NCBI GenBank assembly: GCA_927797885.1
Contig: OV696605.1
Span: 2,455,157 to 2,519,156, forward strand
DNA: 64,000 nt
Source of the DNA: Gloeomargaritales cyanobacterium VI4D9
GTDB taxonomy: Bacteria > Cyanobacteriota > Cyanobacteriia > Gloeomargaritales > Gloeomargaritaceae
Direction: 5' to 3'
This document shows, piece by piece, positions 50,729 through 60,074 of the stretch; the stretch's first letter is position 1, and every line of letters begins with the position of its first letter. The notes under the pieces are model-generated. The model saw nothing but the letters and a program-made list of their open reading frames with translations. It was not told the origin of the DNA and did no database searches. Made by a program: the position numbers and the translations under genes.

Positions 50729-51079
50729 GTTGCCCTGATACTCAAAGAAGAATAATCCATTTCCATCAATATCAAGTGCAACAAACTCTTTGCCGCCCCA
50801 AGGCTTCTCTTCTATAGTCCCATGTGGATGTATAACGCCCGCTTGCTTGTATTCTGCGTAGAGAGATTCAATATCGCTGACTGCCACCCGACAAGCAGTG
50901 TTTTCAGCAATATTCTTATCCTGACATTCCCATAAATGAATTTCCACTGCGTCTCGTTTGACGGCAGCATAGTCGCCATAATCGAATACTTCTGCAAACC
51001 CCATCTTATTCTTGTAAAATTCAAGCGAAGCCTGTACATCAGAAGCGGGGAACTTTGGTATAGCATATCTAAACATCAT
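50711..51079 (-). CDS. VOC-family (glyoxalase/bleomycin-resistance-like) protein
   Basis: A 122-residue VOC-fold protein: FRYAIPKFPASDVQASLEFYKNKMGF at the start, VEIHLWECQD in the first module, and KEFVALDIDGNGLFFFEY in the second. This is the pattern of bleomycin-binding-type resistance proteins and other VOC members. Metal ligands typical of glyoxalase I are not all obvious, so a binding role is more likely. The final residues (YSNLT and stop) are read from the MITE end at 50728. The gene and its neighbour are A+T-richer than the surroundings, consistent with transfer. Confidence 0.83.
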   Translation of the reverse strand: MMFRYAIPKFPASDVQASLEFYKNKMGFAEVFDYGDYAAVKRDAVEIHLWECQDKNIAENTACRVAVSDIESLYAEYKQAGVIHPHGTIEEKPWGGKEFVALDIDGNGLFFFEYQGNYSNLT

Positions 51080-51130
51080 CTTCTCCTTTTGTGAGCGATT
51101 TGTTGCACAGTTATCTGTCTTGATTGCTCA

Positions 51131-51601
51131 TCATTGAAGCGGAACACAAAAGTCCATAACGTGTTCATAATATACTTCATAATTGGAACGTTGCGGATCG
51201 ACAATCAATTGATGCTGTGGCACATACTCTGCAAAGAAACGTCCTATAGTCTCTCCTATTGTAGCCGAGTCTTTCTCAAGCGATAGAATTGCATAGCGCC
51301 CACCTGGGAGTTGTTTGGTATGAACATCTTCTGTGTTCAAGGACACGATTTCCAGTTCCAAAGCGCACTCATAACCGATTAGTTGTGTACCATTGACGTG
51401 CGGAATTCCAATGACCTTGAGCGCCGATGAGTCGTATCCTTGCTGGCGAGCCCAATCTTTTATGTTTTCAAAGCCATCTCGAATTTGGTCGTTATAACTG
51501 CCTTTCATTTGTTGTAAAAGAACAGACGTATAGACAATCGTTGTCGATGGCAAATCTCGGATGGTAACGTGTAGAGGTTGTACAACACGAATATTCATCA
51601 A
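51131..51601 (-). CDS. GyrI-like/effector-binding domain protein
   Basis: A 156-residue protein with the Rob/BmrR-type effector-binding (GyrI-like) fold: VQPLHVTIRDLPSTTIVYTSVLL, FENIKDWARQQG, CALELEIVSLNTEDVHTKQLPGGRYAILSLEK, ending in a beta strand with YYEHVMDFCVPL. Stand-alone members bind hydrophobic or toxic small molecules. Starts MMNIRVVQP. On the same strand as the VOC gene 52 bases downstream; the pair is A+T-rich and could be a transferred resistance module. Confidence 0.8.
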   Translation of the reverse strand: MMNIRVVQPLHVTIRDLPSTTIVYTSVLLQQMKGSYNDQIRDGFENIKDWARQQGYDSSALKVIGIPHVNGTQLIGYECALELEIVSLNTEDVHTKQLPGGRYAILSLEKDSATIGETIGRFFAEYVPQHQLIVDPQRSNYEVYYEHVMDFCVPLQ

Positions 51602-51641
51602 ATTCTCCTATCATTATTGAAGGTAAGATGGCAAAAGCCGC

Positions 51642-52940
51642 CTAACTCCGGGTTGCCACTCCCAGGGAAGCAAACAAAATCGCCGGGGTCAATACGCCAC
51701 CCCCTACCCATTCCCGCTCCTGGCTGAGGGCTTGGATGGTCGCTTCAAACACACTGCCCGCCACCATTGTATTTTTCACCCGCCCGACGATCTCCCCGTT
51801 CACCACCCGGTAGCCCAGGTCGAGATTCACGGAAAATTCCCCCGCCAACTCGTTCGACTGCCCCGCCCCCAAGACTTGATCCACGATAATTCCATCAGAC
51901 ATTTGGGCGACCAACTCCGCATAGGGGGTCTGCCCCGCCCCGATACACACATTCACCAACTCCGCCCCCGGTCGGGACAACCCACCCCGGTAGCCATTGC
52001 CGGTGGAAGTCCGCCCTGCCCGTTGCGCCCAGGTCTTGTCCCAATAAAAGCCCTGCACCACCCCCTGGTCAATCAAGGTTTGGGGTTGGGTAGGCGTGCA
52101 TTCATCGTCAAACCGCCGGGCACTCACCCCCAGGGTCGGGTCTTCCATTAAGGTCCATTGGGGGTCAAACACCCGCTGCCCCACCTTCGCCGCCAAGGGG
52201 GTCGCCTGTTGCACCACCGCCTGCCCCGACAATAGGGATTCAAACAGCCCCGCCAAAACACTCGCCACGGCTCGGGGTGTGAACAATACCGGCATTGTAC
52301 CGCTGGTTACGGAGGTGGTGGCTTCCGCCCAGGTATATTTTTGAATTACATCCCGGAGTAGCCGCTCATAATCCGGGTCACGCCCATCCGTCACCTCGTA
52401 GCTATAAATTTGCAAAAAATCCTCCCCCCGCACCCAATTGCCCCCCAGACTGGCACTGAGGGATTGACGCTGGTAATGCGCCTGTGCGCCCGCGTCAGTG
52501 AGGATTTGCACCTCCCCACAACTGGGATTGAACCCCACATCCACCAAAATCTCCGGGTTGTAGTCATGCAGACGTGCCACCAAGTCCTTGCCAATCGCCA
52601 CCAAGGTTTCAGTGGTGGGTAAAGTCATGGGCGGGCGGGTATCCTCCACCTGTTGCGCCGGGGCAAATTCAATTTCCGCCGGGTCGCCGATGGTAGCAGT
52701 TTCCAAAGCGGCGTTGACCAAATCCTCTAGGCGGGTCAAATCCGTACTGGCGGCAAACCCCAACCGACCCTCCCGAATCACCCGCAACGCCACCCCCTCC
52801 ACCGATTTGGTGGTCAGGGATTTGAGGCGATTATTTTCAAACTGCACCGGCTGACTCTGGGTACGCAGGTAATAAATTTCCACCCCCTCCGCCCGGGGTT
52901 TCGCCAAATCCATGATCGTGGTCAGGGCGGGATGATTCAT
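51642..52940 (-). CDS. TldD/PmbA family metalloprotease-like protein
   Basis: A 432-residue protein of the TldD/PmbA family (zinc peptidases that process modified peptides and antitoxins). GVEIYYLRTQSQPVQFENNRLKSL, SVEGVALRVIREGRLGFAAST and NGYRGGLSRPGAELVNVCI match the family. I do not see the TldD HExxxH zinc motif, so this looks like the PmbA/TldE-like partner, which usually needs a TldD subunit encoded elsewhere. Followed by the A+T-richer pair at lower coordinates. Confidence 0.83.
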   Translation of the reverse strand: MNHPALTTIMDLAKPRAEGVEIYYLRTQSQPVQFENNRLKSLTTKSVEGVALRVIREGRLGFAASTDLTRLEDLVNAALETATIGDPAEIEFAPAQQVEDTRPPMTLPTTETLVAIGKDLVARLHDYNPEILVDVGFNPSCGEVQILTDAGAQAHYQRQSLSASLGGNWVRGEDFLQIYSYEVTDGRDPDYERLLRDVIQKYTWAEATTSVTSGTMPVLFTPRAVASVLAGLFESLLSGQAVVQQATPLAAKVGQRVFDPQWTLMEDPTLGVSARRFDDECTPTQPQTLIDQGVVQGFYWDKTWAQRAGRTSTGNGYRGGLSRPGAELVNVCIGAGQTPYAELVAQMSDGIIVDQVLGAGQSNELAGEFSVNLDLGYRVVNGEIVGRVKNTMVAGSVFEATIQALSQEREWVGGGVLTPAILFASLGVATRS

Positions 52941-53004
52941 CGGGACTGCCTAAAATAATGGGTTCTCAAATCGCTCGTTTATCCTAGCGTAGAATCCTAT
53001 GCCC

Positions 53005-54429
53005 TCAACCGACGGTAAAGTTTGCCAAACGGGAATAGCGCATCACTGGCTCTAGGGACTGGAGGATTTGCGCCCCGTAACTGCGATGGCAGACCCGGCT
53101 ATCCAAAAGCGCCACCCGTCCCCCCCGCACCGGCGCCACCGCCCGTTGCAATTGCGCCAGGGTATGGGGCAGGAGATATTCCCGAAACCAGTCCCGTCCC
53201 TCGTGACGCAGTGCCTCGATCCGCGCCATCACCAGGGGTTGCTCCCGGGGCGGAATCGGCAGGAGGGGAATGACCAGCAGGCTGGGGGTGGGGAGCCGTT
53301 CCTGATGGGTGCGCCAAAACTCCCAACCACTCACCAGGATGCCGTTTTCTTCTAGGGCGGTGCGCTCCCGTTGTACCCGGGAACCAAATTCCGCCGCCAA
53401 GGCCACCGTGAGTTGGGTCTGCAAGGGCTGTTCTTGCACCAAAATCACCACCAAGCCCGTCGCCAAGGGTAAAAGCCGGTGCAATTCCTGGCGCACAGCC
53501 TGGTAAAACTGGGGATGATTCGGCGGGGGCAGGTGGGCAGGGGCGTACAGATGCAGGACCTCATCCCGGGGGTGGGGGGCAAACCGGAACCGGGTCACGC
53601 CCGGCAAGGCAATCGTGCCCAAAGCCATTCCCAAACCCACCCAAGGCTGTTGGGGCCAGTGATCCGCCAGTTCCGCCAACGCCCACAGGGGCGAGCAATG
53701 CAGGGTGAATTGGGCAAGGGAACGTTCCAGGGTCGCCCAACGCACACGCCGGGGTTGGGACTGGGGCCACACCGCCTGCAACCAGTTTTGCTCCGTTTCA
53801 CTCAGTAACCACTGCTCGTAGGGGTTGGGGGGATGGCTGAGCAGGGAGTGGGTCAAAGCCAGTTGGGTTTCCCGAATCAATTCCGCCCGGTGGGGTTGCG
53901 CCCACACCCATTCATCCCATGCCTGGGGACAACGACTCTGGGTTAAAGCCGCCTCTGCCCATTCCTCCAGGTCATCCAGTCCATCCACCACCGTAGGTAA
54001 TTGAGTGAGACGGGAGGATGGGTTCAATAATTCCTGCAACCAGCGTTGGGGGCTGAGCAACAGCAATCCATCCGCAACTCCCGGCGGCCAATGCTCTCGA
54101 TACAGGGGTTTTTCCACCGCCAGCCAGGTACGCAGGCGGGGCAATTCCACCTTCAGCCAACGCCTTTGAATTTCCGCAGGAGCCACCAGCACCACCGCCC
54201 CCGGCCAGAGCAAAGCCGCCGCTAGGTAGCCCAACCGGTACTGCCCCTGTACCCCCGCCAAACCCCCGACTTCCATCAGGGCACTCGGCCCCAACCGCAG
54301 GGCACGGGTCACCAGGCGAGCCAGGGTCAAATGGTGCGGCCAGGGCGGGAGCGCCTCTGTTTGCAACAAAGACCGCAGACGTTGATGGACTTCGACTTCC
54401 AGCATTTGGGTACAGGGAACTATGTCCAT
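53005..54429 (-). CDS. DinG/Rad3-like helicase-related protein, degenerate motor
   Basis: A 474-residue protein whose C-terminal 200 residues (LATGLVVILVQEQPLQTQL to RGGRVALLDSRVCHRSYGAQILQSL) match the helicase C2 domain of DinG/XPD proteins. The N-terminal half aligns in order but lacks a Walker A (here GLAGVQGQYRLGYL) and a clear DEAH box (here VVDGLDDLEE). It is therefore unlikely to be an active helicase. I recall similar motor-degenerate homologues in other cyanobacteria, which suggests a kept non-enzymatic or altered role. Alone between the TldD/PmbA gene and a repeat region. Confidence 0.68.
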   Translation of the reverse strand: MDIVPCTQMLEVEVHQRLRSLLQTEALPPWPHHLTLARLVTRALRLGPSALMEVGGLAGVQGQYRLGYLAAALLWPGAVVLVAPAEIQRRWLKVELPRLRTWLAVEKPLYREHWPPGVADGLLLLSPQRWLQELLNPSSRLTQLPTVVDGLDDLEEWAEAALTQSRCPQAWDEWVWAQPHRAELIRETQLALTHSLLSHPPNPYEQWLLSETEQNWLQAVWPQSQPRRVRWATLERSLAQFTLHCSPLWALAELADHWPQQPWVGLGMALGTIALPGVTRFRFAPHPRDEVLHLYAPAHLPPPNHPQFYQAVRQELHRLLPLATGLVVILVQEQPLQTQLTVALAAEFGSRVQRERTALEENGILVSGWEFWRTHQERLPTPSLLVIPLLPIPPREQPLVMARIEALRHEGRDWFREYLLPHTLAQLQRAVAPVRGGRVALLDSRVCHRSYGAQILQSLEPVMRYSRLANFTVG

Positions 54430-54708
54430 GCTACTCCCCCTGGGCAGGCTTTACGGACATTGACCCTGCGATAGCGCTAGGATTCTCGACGCCTGGGCAC
54501 CTGGAACCATAGGGAATTGACGGTCGCACTATCCCCCGATTTAGGTCTGTGGCTTTGCCGCTGGCACTATCGGGTGGGATGAGCAGATAGGTTGTAATTA
54601 ATAATCCACCTACACAGCACCTTTTGGAATATGCGCTTGTATGGGCATAGCCCCTGGTTCTCCGGCGTCTTCGCATTCCAACGAGATGACTTGCTGGTGG
54701 TGCAAACA

Positions 54709-54808
54709 TAGGGATCCCAAATGAGAATAGAATGCAGGTCAAAGGGGCACCGCCGCCCTGATTTGGCTCTGCAAAATTTCTGTTCGTTAATCAAATAGGA
54801 TTGTCATA
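54709..54808. repeat. MITE-B copy
   Basis: 100 bases. Left end ATAGGGATCCCAAATGAGAA, core in reverse (CAAAGGGGCACCGCCGCCC), right end TTAATCAAATAGGATTGTCA plus TA. From 54430 to here I see no gene. Confidence 0.7.
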
Positions 54809-54820
54809 GGATAGAACAGA

Positions 54821-54987
54821 AGTGTTGAATCTTAAGATTTTGAGGGTTTGTGCCAAAATGTGCATCTAACCTGATGATACAAAACATTGTCATTTAGGGG
54901 CTAGATTCTCATTTATAACAAAAAATTTTCTCATTAAGTGTTTTGCCTGGCTCGAATTTATGAACTTTTGTTGCAGGGTTCAACACT
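54821..54987. repeat. Possible 167-bp inverted-repeat element
   Basis: Bounded by AGTGTTGAA and TTCAACACT, A+T-rich inside. The right 22 bases recur at 38955. Only nine bases of terminal symmetry and no flanking duplication, so it is a weak call. Confidence 0.35.
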
Positions 54988-55010
54988 ACTGAGGATAGAA
55001 ATTTCCTTAA

Positions 55011-55111
55011 GGGCAGCTCTACATAATCCATAGCTATTGAGAATAGCCAAGGAGAGAATGGGGCTTCCAAGCCTGCCGTGTAAGCACAAAAATCAGTAGA
55101 TAGAAGTCCCC
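55011..55111. repeat. MITE-A short form, 101 bp, with TTAA target duplication
   Basis: Starts GGGCAGCTCTACATAATCC and ends CAGTAGATAGAAGTCCCC. Flanked by TTAA at 55007-55010 and 55112-55115. Interior carries GAGAATGGGGCTTCCAAGCC. It lacks the GC-rich core of the longer copies. Confidence 0.82.
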
Positions 55112-55156
55112 TTAAGTTAATCTAATGTTTGTTAGAATTTCAGAATATAAGTTTAT

Positions 55157-55229
<73 letters not shown>

Positions 55230-55372
55230 TCACCGATAAATAGCTAAATTCCCGGTATTTACCGTACTTACAGGATTCACCCCATTAGTACACCAAAGCT
55301 AGGGATTAGTACAGAGAGAGTTTCAACTTTATAATGCTACATTATTAGTGTAGTAAACATTGATTACGTCAA

Positions 55373-55490
55373 ATGCCAGAAGCCTGCCCTAAATGTGGAC
55401 ATGAAAACATCATCAAACATGGATTTATTCTCCAGAAGTAGAGATACAAATGTAAAAGCTGTAACTATAGCTCCTTAAGGAATTAAGGGG
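55373..55490 (+). pseudogene. N-terminal scrap of a zinc-ribbon transposase
   Basis: MPEACPKCGHENIIKHGF, then a stop, then RYKCKSCNYSS in the same frame and another stop. This is the four-cysteine zinc ribbon that starts IS1-type transposases. Everything after it is missing. Confidence 0.65.
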
Positions 55491-55492
55491 TA

Positions 55493-55652
55493 CAGTAGCA
55501 ACACTTGGCGAACCAATTTTGGAAGCAGGATGGATTAATAAGTGATAAGGAGGTCTCTACTATCTGCTCCATCCCATACTTCCCGGCTCTGGAAAACTGC
55601 TGGATAAAATGCTTCAACACCGACCACATCATCTCAACGGGATTAAACTCTG
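55493..55652 (-). pseudogene. C-terminal scrap of an IS630-family transposase
   Basis: One open frame of about 53 codons: PEFNPVEMMWSVLKHFI near the start (the third catalytic Glu region of IS630) and NWFAKCCYCTP before a TAA at 55493. No N-terminal part remains. The frame begins at a GGGCAC repeat end at 55653. Confidence 0.75.
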
Positions 55653-55672
55653 GGGCACCTCTACATAATTCA
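55653..55672. repeat. MITE-A left arm, cut by MITE-C
   Basis: GGGCACCTCTACATAATTCA matches the first 20 bases of the copy at 55011, then changes to MITE-C exactly at a TA. Confidence 0.65.
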
Positions 55673-55789
55673 TACAGTCTTTTGAGTGGTTATGGGATGC
55701 AGTTGAACCCCACTTGCCGTAGGTCAATCATGGTAAATCTTTAAGATAATCGAGGCTTTTTGTATCCTTTAATTGATAAATAGACTGTA
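55673..55789 (+). repeat. MITE-C copy 4, full length
   Basis: 117 bases from TACAGTCTTTTGAGTGG to ATTGATAAATAGACTGTA, with the hairpin AAATCTTTAAGATAATCGAG then GCTTTTT. TA at both ends. The stem of this copy is weaker than in copies 2 and 3. Confidence 0.82.
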
Positions 55790-55812
55790 TCTAATTTTAA
55801 GGTTACTGGAGA

Positions 55813-55952
55813 TATAGCAATCCTACTTGATTTGCATTAGCTTGCGTGCCGTAGGCATACAAAAATTTCCTAGAACCATACACCGCAGGTGCTTCTTTTA
55901 CGGGGGCGGTGCCCCTGCGACCCCTATTCCATTTTCATTTAGGATTGCTATA
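55813..55952. repeat. MITE-B copy, 140 bp, with near-perfect ends
   Basis: Left end TATAGCAATCCTACTTGATT; right end ATTTTCATTTAGGATTGCTA plus TA. The outer 13 bases are exact inverted repeats. It carries the ACACCGCAGGTGCTTCTTTT insert before the core, as the hybrid at 18415 does. From 55953 to 56207 I see nothing. Confidence 0.8.
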
Positions 55953-56207
55953 GAAATAGGCCGATACTATAGCTTTATGGAACGAATAGGGGCAAAGCCG
56001 CTCGTAGGATAGCCCTGACCCTTTATGTTAAGTTTTCTACTGAGTCTCACCTTGATGAGCTACCTTCATTCCAAGCTCACCCACTATCCCCGGAGCGGAA
56101 CTGGGATGGCTGGGCGAAACGAACACCTATCTTGGGCGGTAGCCGGGGAAAGTGAATCCTGCTATACTTTTCTGGGGCTTACCCGTTAATCTACGGAATT
56201 TCTTAAG

Positions 56208-57347
56208 ATGCTGTTGCTTTGGATGCGAACTACGGTCGGCGTCATCCTGGCGGGGGTGACCCTTGCCGGGGGCGTTGCCTCGGCTACGGAACTGCGGGTG
56301 GGCATACAACAGGGCGCACAAACCGTGCGGGTAGGGGCTTCTGGCAATGCCGTCGTTACCGATGGGTCAGGGCGAACCCTGGGCACGTTACCCCCCATGT
56401 TGGGTTTTGTGGCACAGGTGCAGGGGGGGCAGGTCGTACTGCACACGTTTCGGGGACGGGATTTGTGGGTGCGTCCGACGGACAATAGCTTTGTCTTCAT
56501 CAGTGATGATTGGTATCGGGGGCGGTTGCGCTTGGTGGCTCGCCCGGATGGACTGCTGGCGGTCAACCATGTCCCCCTGGAGGAATACCTCTACAGTGTG
56601 GTCGGCTCGGAAATGTACCCCTTCTGGCCTTTGGAAGCCCTGAAAGCCCAGGCGGTGGCGGCTCGTTCCTTTGTCCTGTTCCGGTTGCGCCGCCCGGCAG
56701 ACCCGGATTTTGATGTGGGGCGCACGGTGACGTGGCAAGCCTACAAGGGCTACAGCCGGGAATCGGATAGCACCCGGGAAGCCGTGACTGCTACTACCGG
56801 GCAAGTGGTGACCTATCGGGGGCAAATCATCGAAGCCGTTTATCACGCCGCCTCCGGGGGACACACGGAAAACGTGGAGGATATTTGGTCCGCCCCCCGT
56901 CCGTACCTGCGGGGAGTACCGGACTTTGACCAGGAAGCCCCGGTCTATAGTTGGCAAAAAACCTTTACCCAAGCGGAACTCAGCCGCCTGTTGCCGGGGG
57001 TCGGGCAAGTGACCAGCTTGACCCCAGTGCGTACCACGCCCCAAGGACGGGTGGTGGAGATGCGGGTCACCGGCACAGCAGGAACCAAAACCTTCACCGG
57101 AGCAGAGTTGCGCCGCCTCCTTGACCTCCGCAGTACCCTGTTTCAAGTCACCCCCACCCGCGGGGATATTGCCAGTACCAACCCAGTTGATACCCCCAAC
57201 GGCGGTTTTGAATTTCAGGGGCGGGGATTCGGGCACGGCTTGGGCATGAGCCAATGGGGAGCCTTTGGATTAGCACAACGGGGTTACAATTACCAGCAAA
57301 TTTTGCAGTACTATTACCAGGGCACCGAAATTAGTTCGACCCGTTAG
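56208..57347 (+). CDS. SpoIID/LytB domain protein
   Basis: A 379-residue exported protein with a signal peptide ([20 protein letters not shown] to about residue 26). The SpoIID domain follows from residue 110 on: [21 protein letters not shown] (catalytic-type Glu), [31 protein letters not shown], and the final [17 protein letters not shown]. SpoIID enzymes are lytic transglycosylases on denuded peptidoglycan in sporulating bacteria; in cyanobacteria a role in wall remodelling or amidase stimulation is inferred. Convergent with mutS, overlapping 17 bases. Confidence 0.9.
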   Translation: MLLLWMRTTVGVILAGVTLAGGVASATELRVGIQQGAQTVRVGASGNAVVTDGSGRTLGTLPPMLGFVAQVQGGQVVLHTFRGRDLWVRPTDNSFVFISDDWYRGRLRLVARPDGLLAVNHVPLEEYLYSVVGSEMYPFWPLEALKAQAVAARSFVLFRLRRPADPDFDVGRTVTWQAYKGYSRESDSTREAVTATTGQVVTYRGQIIEAVYHAASGGHTENVEDIWSAPRPYLRGVPDFDQEAPVYSWQKTFTQAELSRLLPGVGQVTSLTPVRTTPQGRVVEMRVTGTAGTKTFTGAELRRLLDLRSTLFQVTPTRGDIASTNPVDTPNGGFEFQGRGFGHGLGMSQWGAFGLAQRGYNYQQILQYYYQGTEISSTR

Positions 57348-59910
57348 GCGCAAACAGGGGCAATTGCAATTCTCCCTGGGTATTCTGTGAATGAACCCCA
57401 CGGTTTTGTAATCCTAAAGTAATTTGGGAATGCTGTTCAATGCGATGCATAATCTCCCGCGCCCGGTTAATCACCACTGGCGGCAAACCCGCTAACCGCC
57501 CCGCCTCAATCCCATAGGAGCGATCCGCCCCCCCTGGTTGTACCTGATGCAAAAACACAATTTGATCCGCCAATTCCTGAACCACTACCTGATAATTAGC
57601 CACGTTTTTGAGGGTATTGGCTAACTCATTCAATTCGTGATAATGGGTAGCAAAAATGCCCCGACATTGGAGATAACAAGCTAAGTACTCTGCTACTGAC
57701 CAGGCAATCGCCAACCCATCAAACGTCGCCGTCCCCCGCCCAATTTCATCCAGAAGCACCAAGGAGCGGTCGGTGGCATGATGCAAAATGTTTGCCGTTT
57801 CACACATTTCCACCATAAATGTAGATTGTCCGGTTGCCAGGTCATCCACCGCCCCGACCCGGGTAAAAATCCGGTCACAAATGCTCACTCTAGCTACCAT
57901 TGCAGGCACAAAACTGCCGATCTGGGCTAATAATTGAATCAACCCCACCTGCCGCAGATAACAACTTTTACCACTCGCATTGGGACCCGTTAAAATCATC
58001 AAATCTGTGCCCATACCGAGATGGGTATCATTGGGGACAAAACACCCCGCCGGTAGCAGTTGTTCCACCACCGGATGCCGTCCTTGTTTGATGCTCAATT
58101 CCCGCCCAGTGACAATTTCCGGTCGCCGATAATTGTACATCACCGCCACATCCGCCAACCCCGCCAAAACATCTACCGCCGCTACCTTTTGTGCCAGGGG
58201 ACGAATCAATTTTTCGTGCAACGAAACCGCCTGCCGTAGTTGCAAAAACAATTCATATTCCCGTTGATTGATTTCCGTTTGGAGGGTGAGAATCCTAATT
58301 TCCCGTTCCTTTAATTCCGGCGTAATATAACGTTCTTCATTGGTCAAGGTTTGCTTGCGAATATAGTTTTCCGGTGCCTGTTCACTTTTCGCCCGGGTGA
58401 TGCTGATATAGTAGCCAAAAGTTTTATTAAAACCCACTTTTAATGTGGCAATCCCGGTGCGGATTTTCTCGGTGACTTCCAATTGAGCAATCCAGTTTTG
58501 ATCCTCAACAAGGGTTTGTTTGAGATGATCTAATTCTTGATCCACCCCCGGTCGAATCAGACCCCCCTCGGTCAAGGTAATTGGCGGCGTTTCCACCAAA
58601 GACTGCCGTAACCGCTCGCCCAGGGCTTCTAACTCCGGCGGTACAGTTTGCAAATCTTGTAAGTATGGAGAACGAACCTGATCCAGCACTTGTGCTAACC
58701 GTCCGACCGCCAAAAAAGAATCCGCTAAAGCCAGTAAATCCCGAGCGTTTGCCGTCCCCGCCTGCACCCGCCCCAACAGCCGTTCCAGGTCATAAATTTG
58801 CTTAATATGCTCCCGCACCCGCTGGCGCAATCCCCCCTGATCCACCAGTTCTGCCACCGTATCCAACCGGGCACCAATCGCTTGGGCATCCAACAGAGGT
58901 TGCAACAGCCACCGCCGCAGTAGCCGCGCCCCCATCCCCGTCAACGTCCGGTCAATCGCCCAGAGCAAGGAACCGTGAAACGCCCCCTCCCGCACGGTTT
59001 GGGTCAATTCCAGATTGCGGCGGGTTTGCTGGTCTAACCGCATATACTCACTGACAAAATAAGTACGAGGTAATTGCAATCCGGTTTGATAGTGCCCCTG
59101 ATTATTCGCCAAATAGCCCAACAATCCCCCAGCGGCTTGTACTGCAAGTGGCAGTTGGTCACAACCAAGACCTTCGAGGGATTTAAGTCCATAGGTTGCT
59201 AATAAAGTCTGGCGGGCATTAGCTCCCTGAAACAGTCGCTGGGGCTGTAAGGTGTAAGTAAACTGTATGGGCAAACCTGCGGGAATTTTCCCTGCACTTT
59301 CTCCCGGTCGCAATAAACCTACCAAATCCGGTGTTTCCACAGGGATGATGATTTCCGCCGGTTGAATGCGTAATAACTCCTGGGTCAATACTTCCATTCC
59401 CTGGGCTTGGGTCAACCAGAATTCCCCCGTAGAAATATCCGCATACGCCAATCCCCAATGTTCCCCATGCAAGACTAAAGCACACAAAAAATTATTTTCC
59501 CGGGCGGGTAATAGGGCTTCTTCGAGTAGGGTTCCTGGGGTAAAAACTCGGGTCACTTCCCGCCGTACCATCCGCCGTTCTCGCTCAGCAATAGCGGCAT
59601 CTTCTGTTTGATCACAAATAGCAACGGCATACCCTTTTTTTAAGAGTTGATTAGCGTACCGTTCTAAAGCGTGTTGGGGCACACCCGCCATCGGTACTTT
59701 GCCAATTTCCTTGCCCCCATGTTTACTGGTTAAATAGAGTTCTAATTCCCTGGCAATCGTAATCGCATCCTGGAAAAATGTTTCGTAAAAATCCCCAACT
59801 CGGTATAACAATAGGGCATGGCTATATTCATCTTTAACCTGGCAATAATGCCGCAACATATCCACCAATTGTTCCCGGTCAACCTGTTGATAATTACTGT
59901 TTTCGAGCAT
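57331..59910 (-). CDS. mutS: DNA mismatch repair protein MutS
   Basis: MutS of 859 residues, which detects mismatches and recruits MutL. The mismatch-reading Phe-x-Glu is FYE at residues 41-43 (RVGDFYETF). The connector, lever and clamp domains follow, then the ABC-type ATPase with GPNASGKS (Walker A), [14 protein letters not shown] and [12 protein letters not shown]. Start [14 protein letters not shown] at 59910 fits the family; the frame is open to 59958, but that extension enters MITE sequence. The MITE-A begins 43 bases upstream of the start. Confidence 0.96.
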   Translation of the reverse strand: MLENSNYQQVDREQLVDMLRHYCQVKDEYSHALLLYRVGDFYETFFQDAITIARELELYLTSKHGGKEIGKVPMAGVPQHALERYANQLLKKGYAVAICDQTEDAAIAERERRMVRREVTRVFTPGTLLEEALLPARENNFLCALVLHGEHWGLAYADISTGEFWLTQAQGMEVLTQELLRIQPAEIIIPVETPDLVGLLRPGESAGKIPAGLPIQFTYTLQPQRLFQGANARQTLLATYGLKSLEGLGCDQLPLAVQAAGGLLGYLANNQGHYQTGLQLPRTYFVSEYMRLDQQTRRNLELTQTVREGAFHGSLLWAIDRTLTGMGARLLRRWLLQPLLDAQAIGARLDTVAELVDQGGLRQRVREHIKQIYDLERLLGRVQAGTANARDLLALADSFLAVGRLAQVLDQVRSPYLQDLQTVPPELEALGERLRQSLVETPPITLTEGGLIRPGVDQELDHLKQTLVEDQNWIAQLEVTEKIRTGIATLKVGFNKTFGYYISITRAKSEQAPENYIRKQTLTNEERYITPELKEREIRILTLQTEINQREYELFLQLRQAVSLHEKLIRPLAQKVAAVDVLAGLADVAVMYNYRRPEIVTGRELSIKQGRHPVVEQLLPAGCFVPNDTHLGMGTDLMILTGPNASGKSCYLRQVGLIQLLAQIGSFVPAMVARVSICDRIFTRVGAVDDLATGQSTFMVEMCETANILHHATDRSLVLLDEIGRGTATFDGLAIAWSVAEYLACYLQCRGIFATHYHELNELANTLKNVANYQVVVQELADQIVFLHQVQPGGADRSYGIEAGRLAGLPPVVINRAREIMHRIEQHSQITLGLQNRGVHSQNTQGELQLPLFAPNGSN

Positions 59911-59952
59911 CACCGTAACCCCTTGCTTCTCTACCCCATTATAATCACTGTA

Positions 59953-60062
59953 GGGCACTTCTAAAAATGGGTCGCAGGGGCACCGCCCCCGTTTTTGGTT
60001 TTCGATAATATGGGCATTTTAGCGAAATAATCTTCCAGCGGTGGCAATAAATAGAGGTACCC
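59953..60062. repeat. MITE-A copy, 110 bp, with TGTA target duplication
   Basis: Starts GGGCACTTCTAAAAATGGG and ends CAATAAATAGAGGTACCC, flanked by TGTA at 59949-59952 and 60063-60066. Colinear with the copy at 4673-4782. It fills most of the 164-base gap between mnmE and mutS. Confidence 0.9.
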
Positions 60063-60074
60063 TGTAGTTGGGAC

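Noticed and set aside
54431-54710. A possible riboswitch in the gap above the DinG-like gene
   Set aside because: Some short complementary stretches exist, but no conserved riboswitch core I recognise, and the downstream gene gives no metabolic hint.
54431-54742. A 103-codon minus-strand frame upstream of the DinG-like gene
   Set aside because: Basic, low-complexity sequence running into a MITE-B end; no motif and no plausible start signal.
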